From Lachnospiraceae bacterium (GTDB taxonomy: Bacteria; Bacillota; Clostridia; Lachnospirales; Lachnospiraceae), in NCBI GenBank assembly GCA_009911035.1, contig QXWO01000050.1, positions 1 to 41,919 of the forward strand: a stretch of DNA of 41,919 bases. Direction: 5' to 3'. Under the pieces are notes generated by a model. That model was not told the origin of the DNA, did not search any database, and saw nothing but the letters and a program-made list of their open reading frames with translations. Shown here piece after piece: positions 7,693 through 16,487 of the stretch. Position 1 is the stretch's first letter; each line of letters starts with the position of its first letter. Both the position numbers and the translations under genes were made by a program.

Positions 7693-8700
7693 CTACTGTG
7701 GAGAAGACACAAAGCGGATGGTAGATTCTCTGGCAATGACACGGGATTCCAGCTCATACATGCATGGTTCTGCGTTGTTGTTTATCTGGTCCAGCAGAAT
7801 CTCCACAGATTTTTTTCCAATCTCATCCAAAGGCTGGGCCAGGGCAGTAAGTTTGGGGCTGGTTTCCTTCGCAAGCAGGGAATTATCAAAGCCGGCAATG
7901 GCAATGTCCTGTGGAACTGCATAACCCAGTTCACGGAAAGCAGCGATGGATTCACAGGCAGTGATGTCGTCGTTAGCAAAATATGCTTCACAGCACAGAC
8001 CTGAATTTGCTGCGTACTGCTTTACAAGCTTATAGACCAGGCTGGCGTTCATATTCTCTGGCGCCGGACATTCGATCACATCGGTCAGCTTTATCTGGCT
8101 GGCAGACAAATATTGCTGAAACCCTGCATATTTCAAGGCGGAGGTAGATTCTTTGGTGGGGCCGATATATCCTATTTTCTGAAAACCCATGTTTAAGAAA
8201 TGCCTGGCTATCTGCTGGCCTCCATGATAATGGGATATATACACACTGCTGAATCCTTCTACCCGTTTGGTGATCATTACTGTGGGAACTTGCAGACGCT
8301 GATAGGCAGGCAGGCTCTGCTCCGCAGAAACAGGGACTGCGATTACCCCGTCTACTTTTCGCTGGCGAAGCTGGGCGAGAATATTTTTCTCCTTGTCCAG
8401 ACTGCGGTGAGTATTGCAGATAATAACGCTGTATCCCTCATAAAAAGCCTGGTTTTCTATAGATTCTATAATTTCACTGAAAAAAGGGTAGGCAATTTCC
8501 GGAACCAGCAGGCCGAAAATGTTCGTCCGGTTTCCTGCTAGGCTCTGAGCGATGAGATTGGGTTCATAATCCAGTTCTTTGACCCAGTGGAGCACCTTCT
8601 GGCGTGTCTCTGCTTTGACGGAAGGATGATTAGAGAGAACTCTTGAGACAGTGACTCTTGAAACGCCTGCCTTATCGGCAATATCCTGCATACTGACCAC
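7693..8700 (-). CDS. LacI-family transcriptional regulator of the sugar locus
   Basis: The 335-residue protein starts with the LacI helix-turn-helix and hinge (MQDIADKAGVSRVTVSRVLS, then LDYEPNLIAQSLAGNRTN). A periplasmic-binding-like effector domain follows: IFGLLVPEIAYPFFSEIIES near residue 62, DGVIAVPVS, GYIGP, AYFANDDITACESIAAFREL and IAGFDNS. AAGGAGGG precedes a GTG at 8700; the ATG three codons later is the alternative start. The gene lies downstream of the EIIBCA permease on the same strand but has its own promoter and is separated from it by a terminator. It most likely represses the permease and the divergent glycosidase operon; the inducer is presumably the imported sugar or its phosphate. 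Confidence 0.88.
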   Translation of the reverse strand: MVSMQDIADKAGVSRVTVSRVLSNHPSVKAETRQKVLHWVKELDYEPNLIAQSLAGNRTNIFGLLVPEIAYPFFSEIIESIENQAFYEGYSVIICNTHRSLDKEKNILAQLRQRKVDGVIAVPVSAEQSLPAYQRLQVPTVMITKRVEGFSSVYISHYHGGQQIARHFLNMGFQKIGYIGPTKESTSALKYAGFQQYLSASQIKLTDVIECPAPENMNASLVYKLVKQYAANSGLCCEAYFANDDITACESIAAFRELGYAVPQDIAIAGFDNSLLAKETSPKLTALAQPLDEIGKKSVEILLDQINNNAEPCMYELESRVIARESTIRFVSSPQ

Positions 8701-8765
8701 GGCGGTCCCTCCTTTCTTAATGCATGGAACATGGGTGGTTCATATAACATCAGACAAATATTTGC

Positions 8766-8783
8766 AATTGGGTTTGCCCAATT
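8766..8783. promoter_or_regulatory. Perfect palindrome, candidate operator
   Basis: AATTGGGTTTGCCCAATT is a perfect 7+7 inverted repeat with a 4-base centre. It lies just downstream of the predicted lacI-type start point, a good position for self-repression. Operator use is inferred. Confidence 0.5.
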
Positions 8784-8802
8784 CATAATCTTACATAGGG
8801 AT

Positions 8803-8831
8803 ATTTTATTCCTGACTGCCGCAGTTGTCAA
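8803..8831 (-). promoter_or_regulatory. Promoter of the LacI-family gene
   Basis: On the minus strand TTGACA (8831-8826) and TAAAAT (8808-8803) are 17 bases apart. The leader to the GTG start would be close to 100 bases and contains the palindrome at 8766-8783. Confidence 0.65.
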
Positions 8832-8835
8832 GAAT

Positions 8836-8858
8836 AGCCACCCATAAGGGTGGCTTTT
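8836..8858. terminator. Terminator hairpin between permease and regulator genes
   Basis: AGCCACCC (8836-8843), a 4-base loop and GGGTGGCT (8848-8855) form a perfect stem followed on the plus strand by TTTT. On the minus strand, where the permease transcript arrives, the T run is poor (TATTCTT), but the stem should still block or weaken read-through. Confidence 0.6.
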
Positions 8859-8873
8859 CCATTACAATTCACA

Positions 8874-8912
8874 TCCATGCCAGTTACTACCAAAACTGCC
8901 TGTTGGCATGGA
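8874..8912. repeat. 9-bp perfect inverted repeat with long loop
   Basis: TCCATGCCA (8874-8882) and TGGCATGGA (8904-8912) pair around a 21-base loop. It lies between the permease stop and the terminator and could be a 3' mRNA stem or a protein site. Confidence 0.4.
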
Positions 8913-9012
8913 TTGACCTGCGTCTGTCTGGTTAAAGATGCTTAAAGAGGAGGACAGCCGGTTTATATCGCTGACACTTTATTCCCCGGAATGCTGGGAT
9001 CATTGAATAGAG

Positions 9013-10926
9013 CTATGCTTTCAGGCACATCAGTTGGTCACCAGGCTTAAGCTGACCGGATGCGACTGTTTCCACAGAGGCCAGATCATCAGAGTTGGTA
9101 ACTGCTACCATAATGGTGGCAGGATGGCCGGTAGCTTTGATTTTTTCCAGATCCATAGTCAGCAGAAGATCTCCTTTTTTTACGGTCTGTCCTTCTTTGA
9201 TGTGGCTTCTGAATCCGTCCCCTTTCATTTCTACAGTATCAATACCTACATGGATAAGCAGTTCTACGCCTTCCGCTTCAATACCAACAGCATGTAAGGT
9301 GTCGGCAAGCTGGCTTATTTTGCCGTCCATGGGGGAATAAACTTTTCCCAGTTCAGGATCGATGCCGCAGCATACCCCAAGGACACCCTGTGAAAATGTC
9401 GGGTCGGGGATTTCTTCCATGGGAACGAAAGATCCCTGTGCTACAGCTCCCAGCACGTCAGGAAAGGGTATCGGTGCAGGTGCCGGAGCGGCCTTTTTAC
9501 TTCCTTTGAGACTGTCGGCTTCCATGGCCTCCGGAGGTACTGCAAAGAACCAGCACAGGCCAAAAGCTACGGCGAAAGTAGTGAGGGCAAGTATCACGTA
9601 CATCATTAGCTGGGAAGGGGAGTATATGTACAACAGCAGTCCCGGAATCGTGGTTATGCCATTGCCGGTTCCTTTCATTCCAAGTAGCATGGCAATCATG
9701 CCGGCTACACCGTTGATGGAACAGCTAAGGAGAAAGGGTTTCATGCCATAACGCAGGATGACACCGAATAGTGCAGGTTCACCGATACCCAGCAGGGCAG
9801 ATACAGTGGCACTGGGGCCGATAGCGCGGATTTCTTTTTTCCTGGCTTTTATGGAGATGGCAAGACATACGCCGGCGGAGGAAAATCCGCACATACATAA
9901 AATGGCATTGAAAGGATTAAAACCAGTGCTTGCCAACAGGCTGATCTCCAGCATATTGAATATATGGTGGACACCTGTGAGGGTGATAATAGACCAGAAG
10001 AAGCCTACGACCAGACCACCGATGCCAAATGGAAGTTCCAGTGCATATTCTACGATGACCAGCAGGACGTTTTCCAGTGCATGGAGGAGAGGACCGATTA
10101 CCAAAAGGGAAAGGATCAACATAACGAACAGCACCAGAAAGGGCGTGATCATAAAGTCAAAAACTGTGGGAACTGTTTTTCGCAGTTTCTTTTCCAGCTT
10201 ACTGCCGATGACGCCGGCTACAAAGGCGGGCAGGATACTTCCCTGATAACCTACTATGGGAATAAAGCCGAAAAGCATAAGGGGTGTTACGCCGCTGGAA
10301 GGGTCTGCCACAGAGTAGGCGTTTGGCAGGGAGCCGTTTACCAGCATCAGCCCTAGGATCAGGCCAAGTACCGGGGAACCGCCAAATACACGGAATGTAG
10401 ACCAGCACACAATAGCAGGCAGGAAAGCGAAAGTGGTGCCGGAGAGTACATCTACCAGAACCTGAAAGGTCTGGGGAATATCGGCATTGGTCATGCCGAA
10501 TAATGCCAGAAAGTTGTTGTTGAGCAGGGCACCCTTTAAACCGAGAAACAGACCGGTGGCCACAAGGGCAGGTATGACAGGAACAAACACATCCCCAAAA
10601 GTACGGATGGCTTTTTGGACTTTATTTTTACCGTCCATTTTTGCTTCTTTTGCTTCGCTTGCAGTGGTTTCGGCAATTCCAAGCTGAATGATCTGCTCAT
10701 AGACCCGGTTCACGTGGCCGGTGCCAAAGATGATCTGATATTGTCCGGCTGTGAAGAAAGTACCTTTCACTGCATCAATTTCGCCGACCTTTTCATCGTC
10801 TGCCAGGGAGCGGTCTGCGACAATGAGACGCAGTCGGGTGGCGCAATGGGCAGCAGACTTGATGTTTTCAGACCCGCCGACGGCCTGAATAACTTCTTTT
10901 GCTATCTTTGCATAATCGTAGTTCAT
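9013..10926 (-). CDS. PTS permease EIIBCA, sucrose/beta-glucoside class
   Basis: This 637-residue permease has the domain order B-C-A. EIIB spans about residues 1-80 with the phospho-cysteine Cys28 in AHCATRLR. EIIC follows at about 105-465 with many membrane segments and the typical GEPALFGV loop. After a proline/alanine linker comes EIIA, with VYSPMDGKI, the His in LHAVGIEAEG, and the phospho-His region LLIHVGIDTVEMKGDGF. It imports and phosphorylates a sugar using phosphoenolpyruvate through EI and HPr, which are also encoded in this locus. The ATG at 10926 has AAGGAGG in front of it; a 15-codon longer frame lacks one. Class members move sucrose, trehalose or beta-glucosides. Context with GH36 and GH13_4 points to sucrose or a raffinose-family sugar, which is an inference. 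Confidence 0.9.
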   Translation of the reverse strand: MNYDYAKIAKEVIQAVGGSENIKSAAHCATRLRLIVADRSLADDEKVGEIDAVKGTFFTAGQYQIIFGTGHVNRVYEQIIQLGIAETTASEAKEAKMDGKNKVQKAIRTFGDVFVPVIPALVATGLFLGLKGALLNNNFLALFGMTNADIPQTFQVLVDVLSGTTFAFLPAIVCWSTFRVFGGSPVLGLILGLMLVNGSLPNAYSVADPSSGVTPLMLFGFIPIVGYQGSILPAFVAGVIGSKLEKKLRKTVPTVFDFMITPFLVLFVMLILSLLVIGPLLHALENVLLVIVEYALELPFGIGGLVVGFFWSIITLTGVHHIFNMLEISLLASTGFNPFNAILCMCGFSSAGVCLAISIKARKKEIRAIGPSATVSALLGIGEPALFGVILRYGMKPFLLSCSINGVAGMIAMLLGMKGTGNGITTIPGLLLYIYSPSQLMMYVILALTTFAVAFGLCWFFAVPPEAMEADSLKGSKKAAPAPAPIPFPDVLGAVAQGSFVPMEEIPDPTFSQGVLGVCCGIDPELGKVYSPMDGKISQLADTLHAVGIEAEGVELLIHVGIDTVEMKGDGFRSHIKEGQTVKKGDLLLTMDLEKIKATGHPATIMVAVTNSDDLASVETVASGQLKPGDQLMCLKA

Positions 10927-10959
10927 AGTTTCCTCCTTGAAAATTTGTTTTGATGTACC

Positions 10960-10971
10960 GTGCAAATGCAC
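10960..10971. promoter_or_regulatory. Palindrome GTGCAAATGCAC, candidate operator of the permease gene
   Basis: A perfect 5+5 dyad with AA/AT centre lies between the predicted permease promoter and its ribosome site. A second, looser dyad (CTCGC...GCGAG with CATC-TT-GATG inside) lies at about 10979-11001. Either could be bound by the LacI-family protein. Confidence 0.45.
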
Positions 10972-10999
10972 ATAATGTACTCGCGTTCATCTTGATGCG

Positions 11000-11029
11000 A
11001 GGATAGCATGTAATAGTGGGGAAAGTCAA
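11000..11029 (-). promoter_or_regulatory. Probable promoter of the permease gene
   Basis: On the minus strand TTGACT (11029-11024) and TATCCT (11005-11000) are 18 bases apart, each one or two changes from consensus. The weak match fits a promoter needing induction. Confidence 0.45.
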
Positions 11030-11116
11030 TATAAGCGTTGAAAAAACATAAAATCAGCAATGTGCATAAAATACCAAATTCAGTTTTGTTAAAAACAGAA
11101 AAAGAAATATGGTGGA

Positions 11117-11145
11117 TTGACAGAGCCGTTTTGGAAAATTATAAT
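11117..11145 (+). promoter_or_regulatory. Consensus sigma-A promoter of the glycosidase operon
   Basis: TTGACA (11117-11122) and TATAAT (11140-11145) are both perfect and separated by 17 bases. Start of the first gene is 49 bases downstream. Such a strong promoter implies tight repression; no obvious operator overlaps it. Confidence 0.8.
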
Positions 11146-11193
11146 AAACAAAATGAAAGCGTGTTCAATAACAGATGATTTAAGGAGGTTCTC

Positions 11194-12024
11194 ATGGATC
11201 AGAAATTGATTTTTTTGGATATCGACGGTACCCTGACTGAACCGGGGAAGAATGTTCCGCCCCCGTCTGCGGTGGAGGCGGTACGCCGGGCCCGGGAAAA
11301 AGGGCACAAGGTAGTATTATGTTCCGGCCGGAACTATGGAATGCTCTTTCCTGTATTGGAGTTTGGATTTGACGGGCTGGTTGCTAGTGCCGGCGGTTAT
11401 ATCGAGTATGATGGTCAGGTAGTTTATGACTGCCCAATGACCCCGCAGCAGCAGGCCAGGGTACTGGATGTTTTTAAGAAAAGCGGTATTTTCTGTACTA
11501 TAGGAGGGAAAAACAGCAGCTATACAGACGAAGGCTTCAAGGAATTTCTTGCACAGAATACACAATCCAGAGCAAACAGTGAACTGCTGCGGTGGCGGAT
11601 TCAGATTGAGAATGAGCTGGGGATTCATCCTATGTCGGAATATGATGGCGAGCCTATTTATGGGATGGCATTCATGAGCAGGGGGGCAGAGCGTCTGAAA
11701 AAGCCCATGGAGGTACTGCAGGATGAATTTGATTTCTGCATCCAGGACGAAGATGCCTGCGGCATTGTGAATGGAGAACTGGCCAGCAGGGCTTTCAATA
11801 AGGGAAAGGCAGTGGAAAGGTTATGTGAATTTTTAGGGATTTCCCGGACTGATACAATCGCTGTGGGAGACAGTATGAATGATATGGAAATGCTTCAGGC
11901 TGTGGAGACAGGCGTCTGTATGGCAAATGGAAGTCCTTCTCTCAAAAAGATTGCCCATATGGTTTGTCCGGCTGTGACAGAAGATGGTCTTTATAGTGCG
12001 TTTGAAAAACTACAATTGATTTAA
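11194..12024 (+). CDS. Cof-type HAD-IIB sugar phosphatase
   Basis: The 276-residue protein starts MDQKLIFLDIDGTLTEPGK, with nucleophile Asp9 and acid Asp11 of the haloacid dehalogenase phosphatases. The Thr/Ser motif is in VVLCSGRNYGM, a C2B cap occupies the middle, the Lys motif is in SRAFNKGKAVERL, and the metal motif is VGDSMNDMEML. This is the Cof/YidA subgroup, which removes phosphate from sugar phosphates and related metabolites in the cytosol. AAGGAGG sets the start. It is the first gene of the operon with the two glycosidases and the PTS proteins, so a phosphorylated sugar made by the neighbouring permease is a reasonable substrate. That link is inferred from position only. Confidence 0.85.
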   Translation: MDQKLIFLDIDGTLTEPGKNVPPPSAVEAVRRAREKGHKVVLCSGRNYGMLFPVLEFGFDGLVASAGGYIEYDGQVVYDCPMTPQQQARVLDVFKKSGIFCTIGGKNSSYTDEGFKEFLAQNTQSRANSELLRWRIQIENELGIHPMSEYDGEPIYGMAFMSRGAERLKKPMEVLQDEFDFCIQDEDACGIVNGELASRAFNKGKAVERLCEFLGISRTDTIAVGDSMNDMEMLQAVETGVCMANGSPSLKKIAHMVCPAVTEDGLYSAFEKLQLI

Positions 12025-12042
12025 GGTAAGAGGGTGGTAAGA

Positions 12043-13899
12043 ATGGCTAAGAAAGAAGAAAAATTGTTTCAAAACCGTATGGCACGCCACATGGAGGAAC
12101 TGCGGTGGCTGTATATGGAGCTTTATCACAATGAATCCATGTTTGCGGAGCTGTGCCAAAAGTTATACGAATTTGACCGGGATCGGCCGGCGGCTTTAAA
12201 AAAGCGTGATCTGGAAAGGGAAGCGGATCCGGAGTGGTACAAGTCCAATGCCCTTACAGGGATGATGATGTACATTGACAATTTTGCAGGGGACCTGAAC
12301 GGGCTTCGTGAAAAGCTGCCCTATGTCCAGCAGACGGGCGTAAACTTTCTCCATCTGATGCCGTTTCTGGATACGGTGCCCGGCCGCAGTGACGGTGGCT
12401 ATGCGGTGGCGGATTTCCGCAAGGTACGCCCTGATCTGGGGACAATGGAAGATTTGGAGAAACTGGCGGCGGTCTGTCATAAAAAAGGAATCAACCTGTG
12501 CATGGATTTTGTAATGAACCATACCAGTCAGGATCACCAGTGGGCGGAAAGAGCCCGCAGGGGGGAAGGGGAATACATGAGCCGGTATTTCTTTTTTGCA
12601 GACCCTTCCATACCGGCGGAATATGAGAAGACCGTACCCCAGGTATTCCCAACGACTGCGCCGGGAAACTTCACATGGCTGGAGGACTGCGGGCACTATG
12701 TCATGACTTCTTTTTACCCTTACCAGTGGGATTTGAACTACCAAAATCCACGGGTATTTAATGAGATGATGTACAATTATCTCTATCTGGCAAACAAGGG
12801 TATGGATATGATCCGTATTGATGCCGTGCCATACATATGGAAAGAACTGGGGACTGACTGCCGCAACCGCCCGCAGGTCCATACCATCGTGCGGATGATG
12901 AGGATAATAGGCGAGATCGTCTGTCCAAGCGTGATACTGTTAGGCGAGGTGGTCATGGAACCGATAAAGGTAGTGCCTTACTTTGGCAGCATAGAAAAAC
13001 CGGAGTGCCATCTATTGTACAATGTAACCACCATGTGTACCACATGGCATACCGTAGCCACCCGGGATACCCGTCTGCTCCGCAGGCAGCTTGACATAGT
13101 GAATGCTCTGCCGAAGGAGTATGTATTTCTGAATTACCTCCGCTGTCATGATGACATTGGCTGGGGGCTGGATTATGGGTGGCTGCACCAGAATTTTGGC
13201 ACAGATGAAGTGCTTCATAAACGGTATCTGAACGATTACTTCCAGGGTTTTGCAGGTAACAGTACCAGCAGGGGAGAGCTTTACAATGATGATATTACCA
13301 GTGGCGATGCACGGCTGTGCGGCACGACGGCCAGCCTGTGCGGTATTGAAAAGGCGGGGTTTGAGCAGGATCATGAGGCAATGGAGCAGGCGGTACAGTT
13401 TGATTTGACACTCCATGCCATGATGCTTATGCAGACCGGCATTCCCATGTTATACAGCGGGGACGAACTGGCGCAGGTAAACGATTATAGCTATAAGGAA
13501 GACCCACGGAAAGCGGATGACAGCCGTTACCTTCACCGGGGCAGGCTTAAATGGGAGCAGACAGAACATATACATGATTTGGATACTCCTGAGGGAAAAG
13601 TGTTCTGCGGGCTGAATGCGTTAACGGCTCTGCGGGGAACATCCCCGGCCTTTGGAACGAAAGCAGACGTGTGGACGCTGGATACGGGTGATAATGGTCT
13701 GCTGGCTGTCGGGCGTTATGCCAAAGGGCAGAAAATTATCGGTGTATTTAACTTCACCGGGTGGGAAAAGACTGTTACTTTTCCCCATGATCCCGGCAGA
13801 TTTACGGATATGCTGACGGGTGAGTCCTGCTTCTTACAGGATTTGTCCATCCCTGCCTACGGATTCTTCTATCTGGAACAAAGAAACGGGGGAGAATAA
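12043..13899 (+). CDS. GH13 subfamily 4 enzyme (amylosucrase / sucrose hydrolase type)
   Basis: The 618-residue protein has the helical N-terminal domain of amylosucrases (LYHNESMFAELCQKL, about residues 25-75), then the (beta/alpha)8 barrel. Diagnostic segments are GVNFLHLMPFLDTVPGRSDG, DFVMNHTSQDHQWAERA and the catalytic triad: nucleophile Asp260 in RIDAVPYIWK, acid/base Glu302 in LLGEVV, and Asp370 in CHDDIGW. The short C-terminal beta domain ends with GFFYLEQ. There is no signal peptide, so it works in the cytosol on sucrose or a sucrose-containing sugar, giving hydrolysis or glucan transfer. ATG 12043 follows AAGAGGG; a GTG nine bases earlier is less likely. It is 18 bases behind the phosphatase and 2 bases before the alpha-galactosidase. 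Whether it hydrolyses or polymerises cannot be told from the sequence. Confidence 0.85.
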   Translation: MAKKEEKLFQNRMARHMEELRWLYMELYHNESMFAELCQKLYEFDRDRPAALKKRDLEREADPEWYKSNALTGMMMYIDNFAGDLNGLREKLPYVQQTGVNFLHLMPFLDTVPGRSDGGYAVADFRKVRPDLGTMEDLEKLAAVCHKKGINLCMDFVMNHTSQDHQWAERARRGEGEYMSRYFFFADPSIPAEYEKTVPQVFPTTAPGNFTWLEDCGHYVMTSFYPYQWDLNYQNPRVFNEMMYNYLYLANKGMDMIRIDAVPYIWKELGTDCRNRPQVHTIVRMMRIIGEIVCPSVILLGEVVMEPIKVVPYFGSIEKPECHLLYNVTTMCTTWHTVATRDTRLLRRQLDIVNALPKEYVFLNYLRCHDDIGWGLDYGWLHQNFGTDEVLHKRYLNDYFQGFAGNSTSRGELYNDDITSGDARLCGTTASLCGIEKAGFEQDHEAMEQAVQFDLTLHAMMLMQTGIPMLYSGDELAQVNDYSYKEDPRKADDSRYLHRGRLKWEQTEHIHDLDTPEGKVFCGLNALTALRGTSPAFGTKADVWTLDTGDNGLLAVGRYAKGQKIIGVFNFTGWEKTVTFPHDPGRFTDMLTGESCFLQDLSIPAYGFFYLEQRNGGE

Positions 13900-13901
13900 C
13901 T

Positions 13902-16163
13902 ATGGCGGTAATCATTGATGAACAGCGCAGGATATTTACGTTACACACCCAAAATTCAACTTACCAGATGAAAGCGGACGCCCAGAATGTCCTGCTCCAT
14001 ACCTATTATGGTGAAAAAACGGATAACAGTGACAAATCTCTTTTGTATTACCAGACGGACAGAGGGTTTTCCGGCAATCCGTATGAAATGGGGAGAATTG
14101 ACAGGACTTATTCCATGGACTCTCTTTTACAGGAATACAGCAGCTTCGGTACAGGTGATTACAGGATCACTTCTTTGAAAGTGGAGAATAAGGACGGAAG
14201 CCAGGCGGCGGAACTGCGCTATGCCGGGTACCGTCTGCACCAGGGAAAATATTTTATTCCGGGCATGCCGGCAGTGTATGCGGAAAATGGCGAGGCGCAA
14301 ACGCTGATGATCCGGCTGGCAGATCCCTATTCCGGTTTGAAAGTTGAACTTTATTACGGGATACTGGAGGAAACGGATATCATTACCAGAGCCGTAAAAA
14401 TAACAAATCAGGGGACGGAAGACATTGTCTTAAAGAAAGCAGCCAGCATGAACCTTGACTGGGAATATGGGGAGTTTGAGTGGATATCTTTTTATGGAAG
14501 ACATGGCATGGAGCTGAATTTTCAAAGAGAGAGGATCCATCATGGCATACAGGCGGTTGGAAGTGTCAGGGGAACAAGCAGTCACCAGTATAATCCTTTT
14601 GCCATTCTGTGTGAAAAAGGAGCCGATGAAAAAATGGGAAGCTGTTACGGTTTTTCGTTTGTCTACAGCGGGGAATTTCTGATGGAGGCAGAAAAGGACC
14701 AGATTGACAGAACCAGACTGATCTGTGGGATTCATCCTGATAATTTTTCATGGACTCTGCATGGAGGAGATACCTTCTGGACCCCCGAAGTGATGATGAC
14801 CCACAGCGGGAGCGGCTTGGGAAAAGTAAGCCGGAATTTCCATAAGGTAATCAGGGAGCATATCTGCCGGGGAGGATGGAAAGAAAAGCAGCGTCCTGTT
14901 TTGATCAATAACTGGGAGGCAACTTATTTTGATTTTACAGGGGAAAAACTGGTTGCCATTGCAAAAGAGGCAAAAAAGCAGGGTGTTGAATTGTTTGTAA
15001 TGGATGACGGATGGTACGGCAAAAGGGAGGATGACAGCACTGGATTAGGGGACTGGTTTCCCAATGAAAAGAAACTTGGCTGTACCTTAAAAGAGCTGGC
15101 AGAACGCATTACAGCAGAAGGGATGCAGTTTGGTATCTGGCTGGAGCCGGAGGGGATATCCGAGGACAGCGACTTATACAGATGCCATCCAGACTGGGCA
15201 GTGGCAGTCCCTGGCAGAAAGCCGTGTTTAAGCAGGGGAGAGCTGATTCTGGATTTTTCCAGAGAAGACGTACAGGATTATATCATAAAGCGGATAGCGG
15301 AGCTGCTTGGCGGGATACCGGTTACTTATGTGAAATGGGACTGCAACCGGGCAATCTGCGATAAATTCAGCAGGATGCTGGATGGCAGCAGACAGGGTGA
15401 ATTTTCACACAGGTATGTGCTGGGGCTGTACAGGGTACTGGAAGAACTGACAGAAAAATTCCCTGAAATATTGTTTGAGGGCTGTGGGGGAGGCGGCGGG
15501 CGGTTTGACGCCGGACTGCTCTATTATATGCCGCAGATATGGGGCAGTGATACAACAGATGCGATTGAGAGACTGAGCATCCAGTATGGGGCTTCTTTCG
15601 GATATCCGGTTTCTGTGATGGGGACCCATGTCTCAACGGTTCCCAACCACCAGACAGGACGGGTAACACCGCTAGCTACGAGAGGATGTATGGCTATGGC
15701 AGGCACCTTTGGCTATGAACTGGATATCGGGAAACTGACACAGGAAGAAAAGACGGAGATAAGAGAACAGATAAACCTATTTAAAAAGCATTATAACCTG
15801 ATACAGCATGGCGACTATTACAGGATATCCAGTCCTTATGAAGGCACATGCACCGTATGGGAGATCGCAGATCCGTCTGGCAGGGAGGTGCTGATCAGTG
15901 CAGTATATCATCATGTGCAGGCAAACCCTGTACCGGTCAGGGTAAAAGTACAGGGATTAAAGGATGAGGCAGGCTATCAGCTTTTCCTGAATGAGGATTT
16001 TAATGAAAAATATCCCGGAAAACGGTTGCCTTTTGGATTTCGTCCTGGTGAAGTGATAAGCGGCGCCGCATTAAGACAGTTTGGCTTTGTGGTTCCGGAG
16101 GCGGTGAATGGGTTTCAGGCATGGCAGATTTATATGAAAGAATGCCCATACCCATGTGAATAA
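13902..16163 (+). CDS. GH36 alpha-galactosidase
   Basis: The 753-residue protein has the three-part architecture of GH36: an N-terminal beta-supersandwich (to about residue 330), the catalytic barrel and a C-terminal beta domain. Clear motifs are NNWEATYFDFT, VMDDGWYGKR, FGIWLEPEGIS, nucleophile Asp480 in YVKWDCNR (usually KWDMNR) and acid/base Asp550 in WGSDTTDAIER. The intervening FEGCGGGGGRFD is the GH36 Cys loop, usually FExCxSGGGRFD, here GGGG in place of SGGG. No signal peptide is present, so it removes alpha-1,6-galactose from raffinose or melibiose inside the cell. The start is two bases after the previous stop, with GGGGGAG as ribosome site, so translation is coupled. Confidence 0.93.
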   Translation: MAVIIDEQRRIFTLHTQNSTYQMKADAQNVLLHTYYGEKTDNSDKSLLYYQTDRGFSGNPYEMGRIDRTYSMDSLLQEYSSFGTGDYRITSLKVENKDGSQAAELRYAGYRLHQGKYFIPGMPAVYAENGEAQTLMIRLADPYSGLKVELYYGILEETDIITRAVKITNQGTEDIVLKKAASMNLDWEYGEFEWISFYGRHGMELNFQRERIHHGIQAVGSVRGTSSHQYNPFAILCEKGADEKMGSCYGFSFVYSGEFLMEAEKDQIDRTRLICGIHPDNFSWTLHGGDTFWTPEVMMTHSGSGLGKVSRNFHKVIREHICRGGWKEKQRPVLINNWEATYFDFTGEKLVAIAKEAKKQGVELFVMDDGWYGKREDDSTGLGDWFPNEKKLGCTLKELAERITAEGMQFGIWLEPEGISEDSDLYRCHPDWAVAVPGRKPCLSRGELILDFSREDVQDYIIKRIAELLGGIPVTYVKWDCNRAICDKFSRMLDGSRQGEFSHRYVLGLYRVLEELTEKFPEILFEGCGGGGGRFDAGLLYYMPQIWGSDTTDAIERLSIQYGASFGYPVSVMGTHVSTVPNHQTGRVTPLATRGCMAMAGTFGYELDIGKLTQEEKTEIREQINLFKKHYNLIQHGDYYRISSPYEGTCTVWEIADPSGREVLISAVYHHVQANPVPVRVKVQGLKDEAGYQLFLNEDFNEKYPGKRLPFGFRPGEVISGAALRQFGFVVPEAVNGFQAWQIYMKECPYPCE

Positions 16164-16207
16164 ATGTAAAAATACAATAAAATATTTTTAAGAAAGGAAG
16201 TATTACC

Positions 16208-16468
16208 ATGAAAAAATTTGAGTACACCATCAACGATCCTGTAGGTATCCATGCACGTCCGGCCGGCCTGCTGGCTAAGAAAGCCAAGACAATGGGCAGC
16301 ACTGTCACTATCGCCACGGCAGACGGAAGATCTGCCGCAGCTTCCAAACTTATGGCGCTTATGGGGCTGGGCGTTAAGCAGGGAGATACGATATCCGTCC
16401 TCATTGAGGGAGATGGCGAAGAGGATGATGCTGCTGCAATGGAGCAGTTCTTTAAGGATAATCTGTAA
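16208..16468 (+). CDS. ptsH: Phosphocarrier protein HPr
   Basis: The 86-residue protein contains GIHARPAG with the phosphoryl-accepting His15 and the conserved LGVKQGD turn. It carries phosphate from Enzyme I to the EIIA part of the permease. The residue that aligns with regulatory Ser46 of Bacillus HPr (KSIMG there) is Lys47 here, with a Ser one place earlier (ASKLMALMG). HPr-kinase control and CcpA co-repression may therefore be lost or altered. GAAAGGAAG precedes the ATG. Finding HPr and EI inside a sugar operon suggests a locus-specific pair beside a general one elsewhere, which the window cannot show. Confidence 0.93.
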   Translation: MKKFEYTINDPVGIHARPAGLLAKKAKTMGSTVTIATADGRSAAASKLMALMGLGVKQGDTISVLIEGDGEEDDAAAMEQFFKDNL

Positions 16469-16487
16469 GTGACATAAGGAGGGAAAT

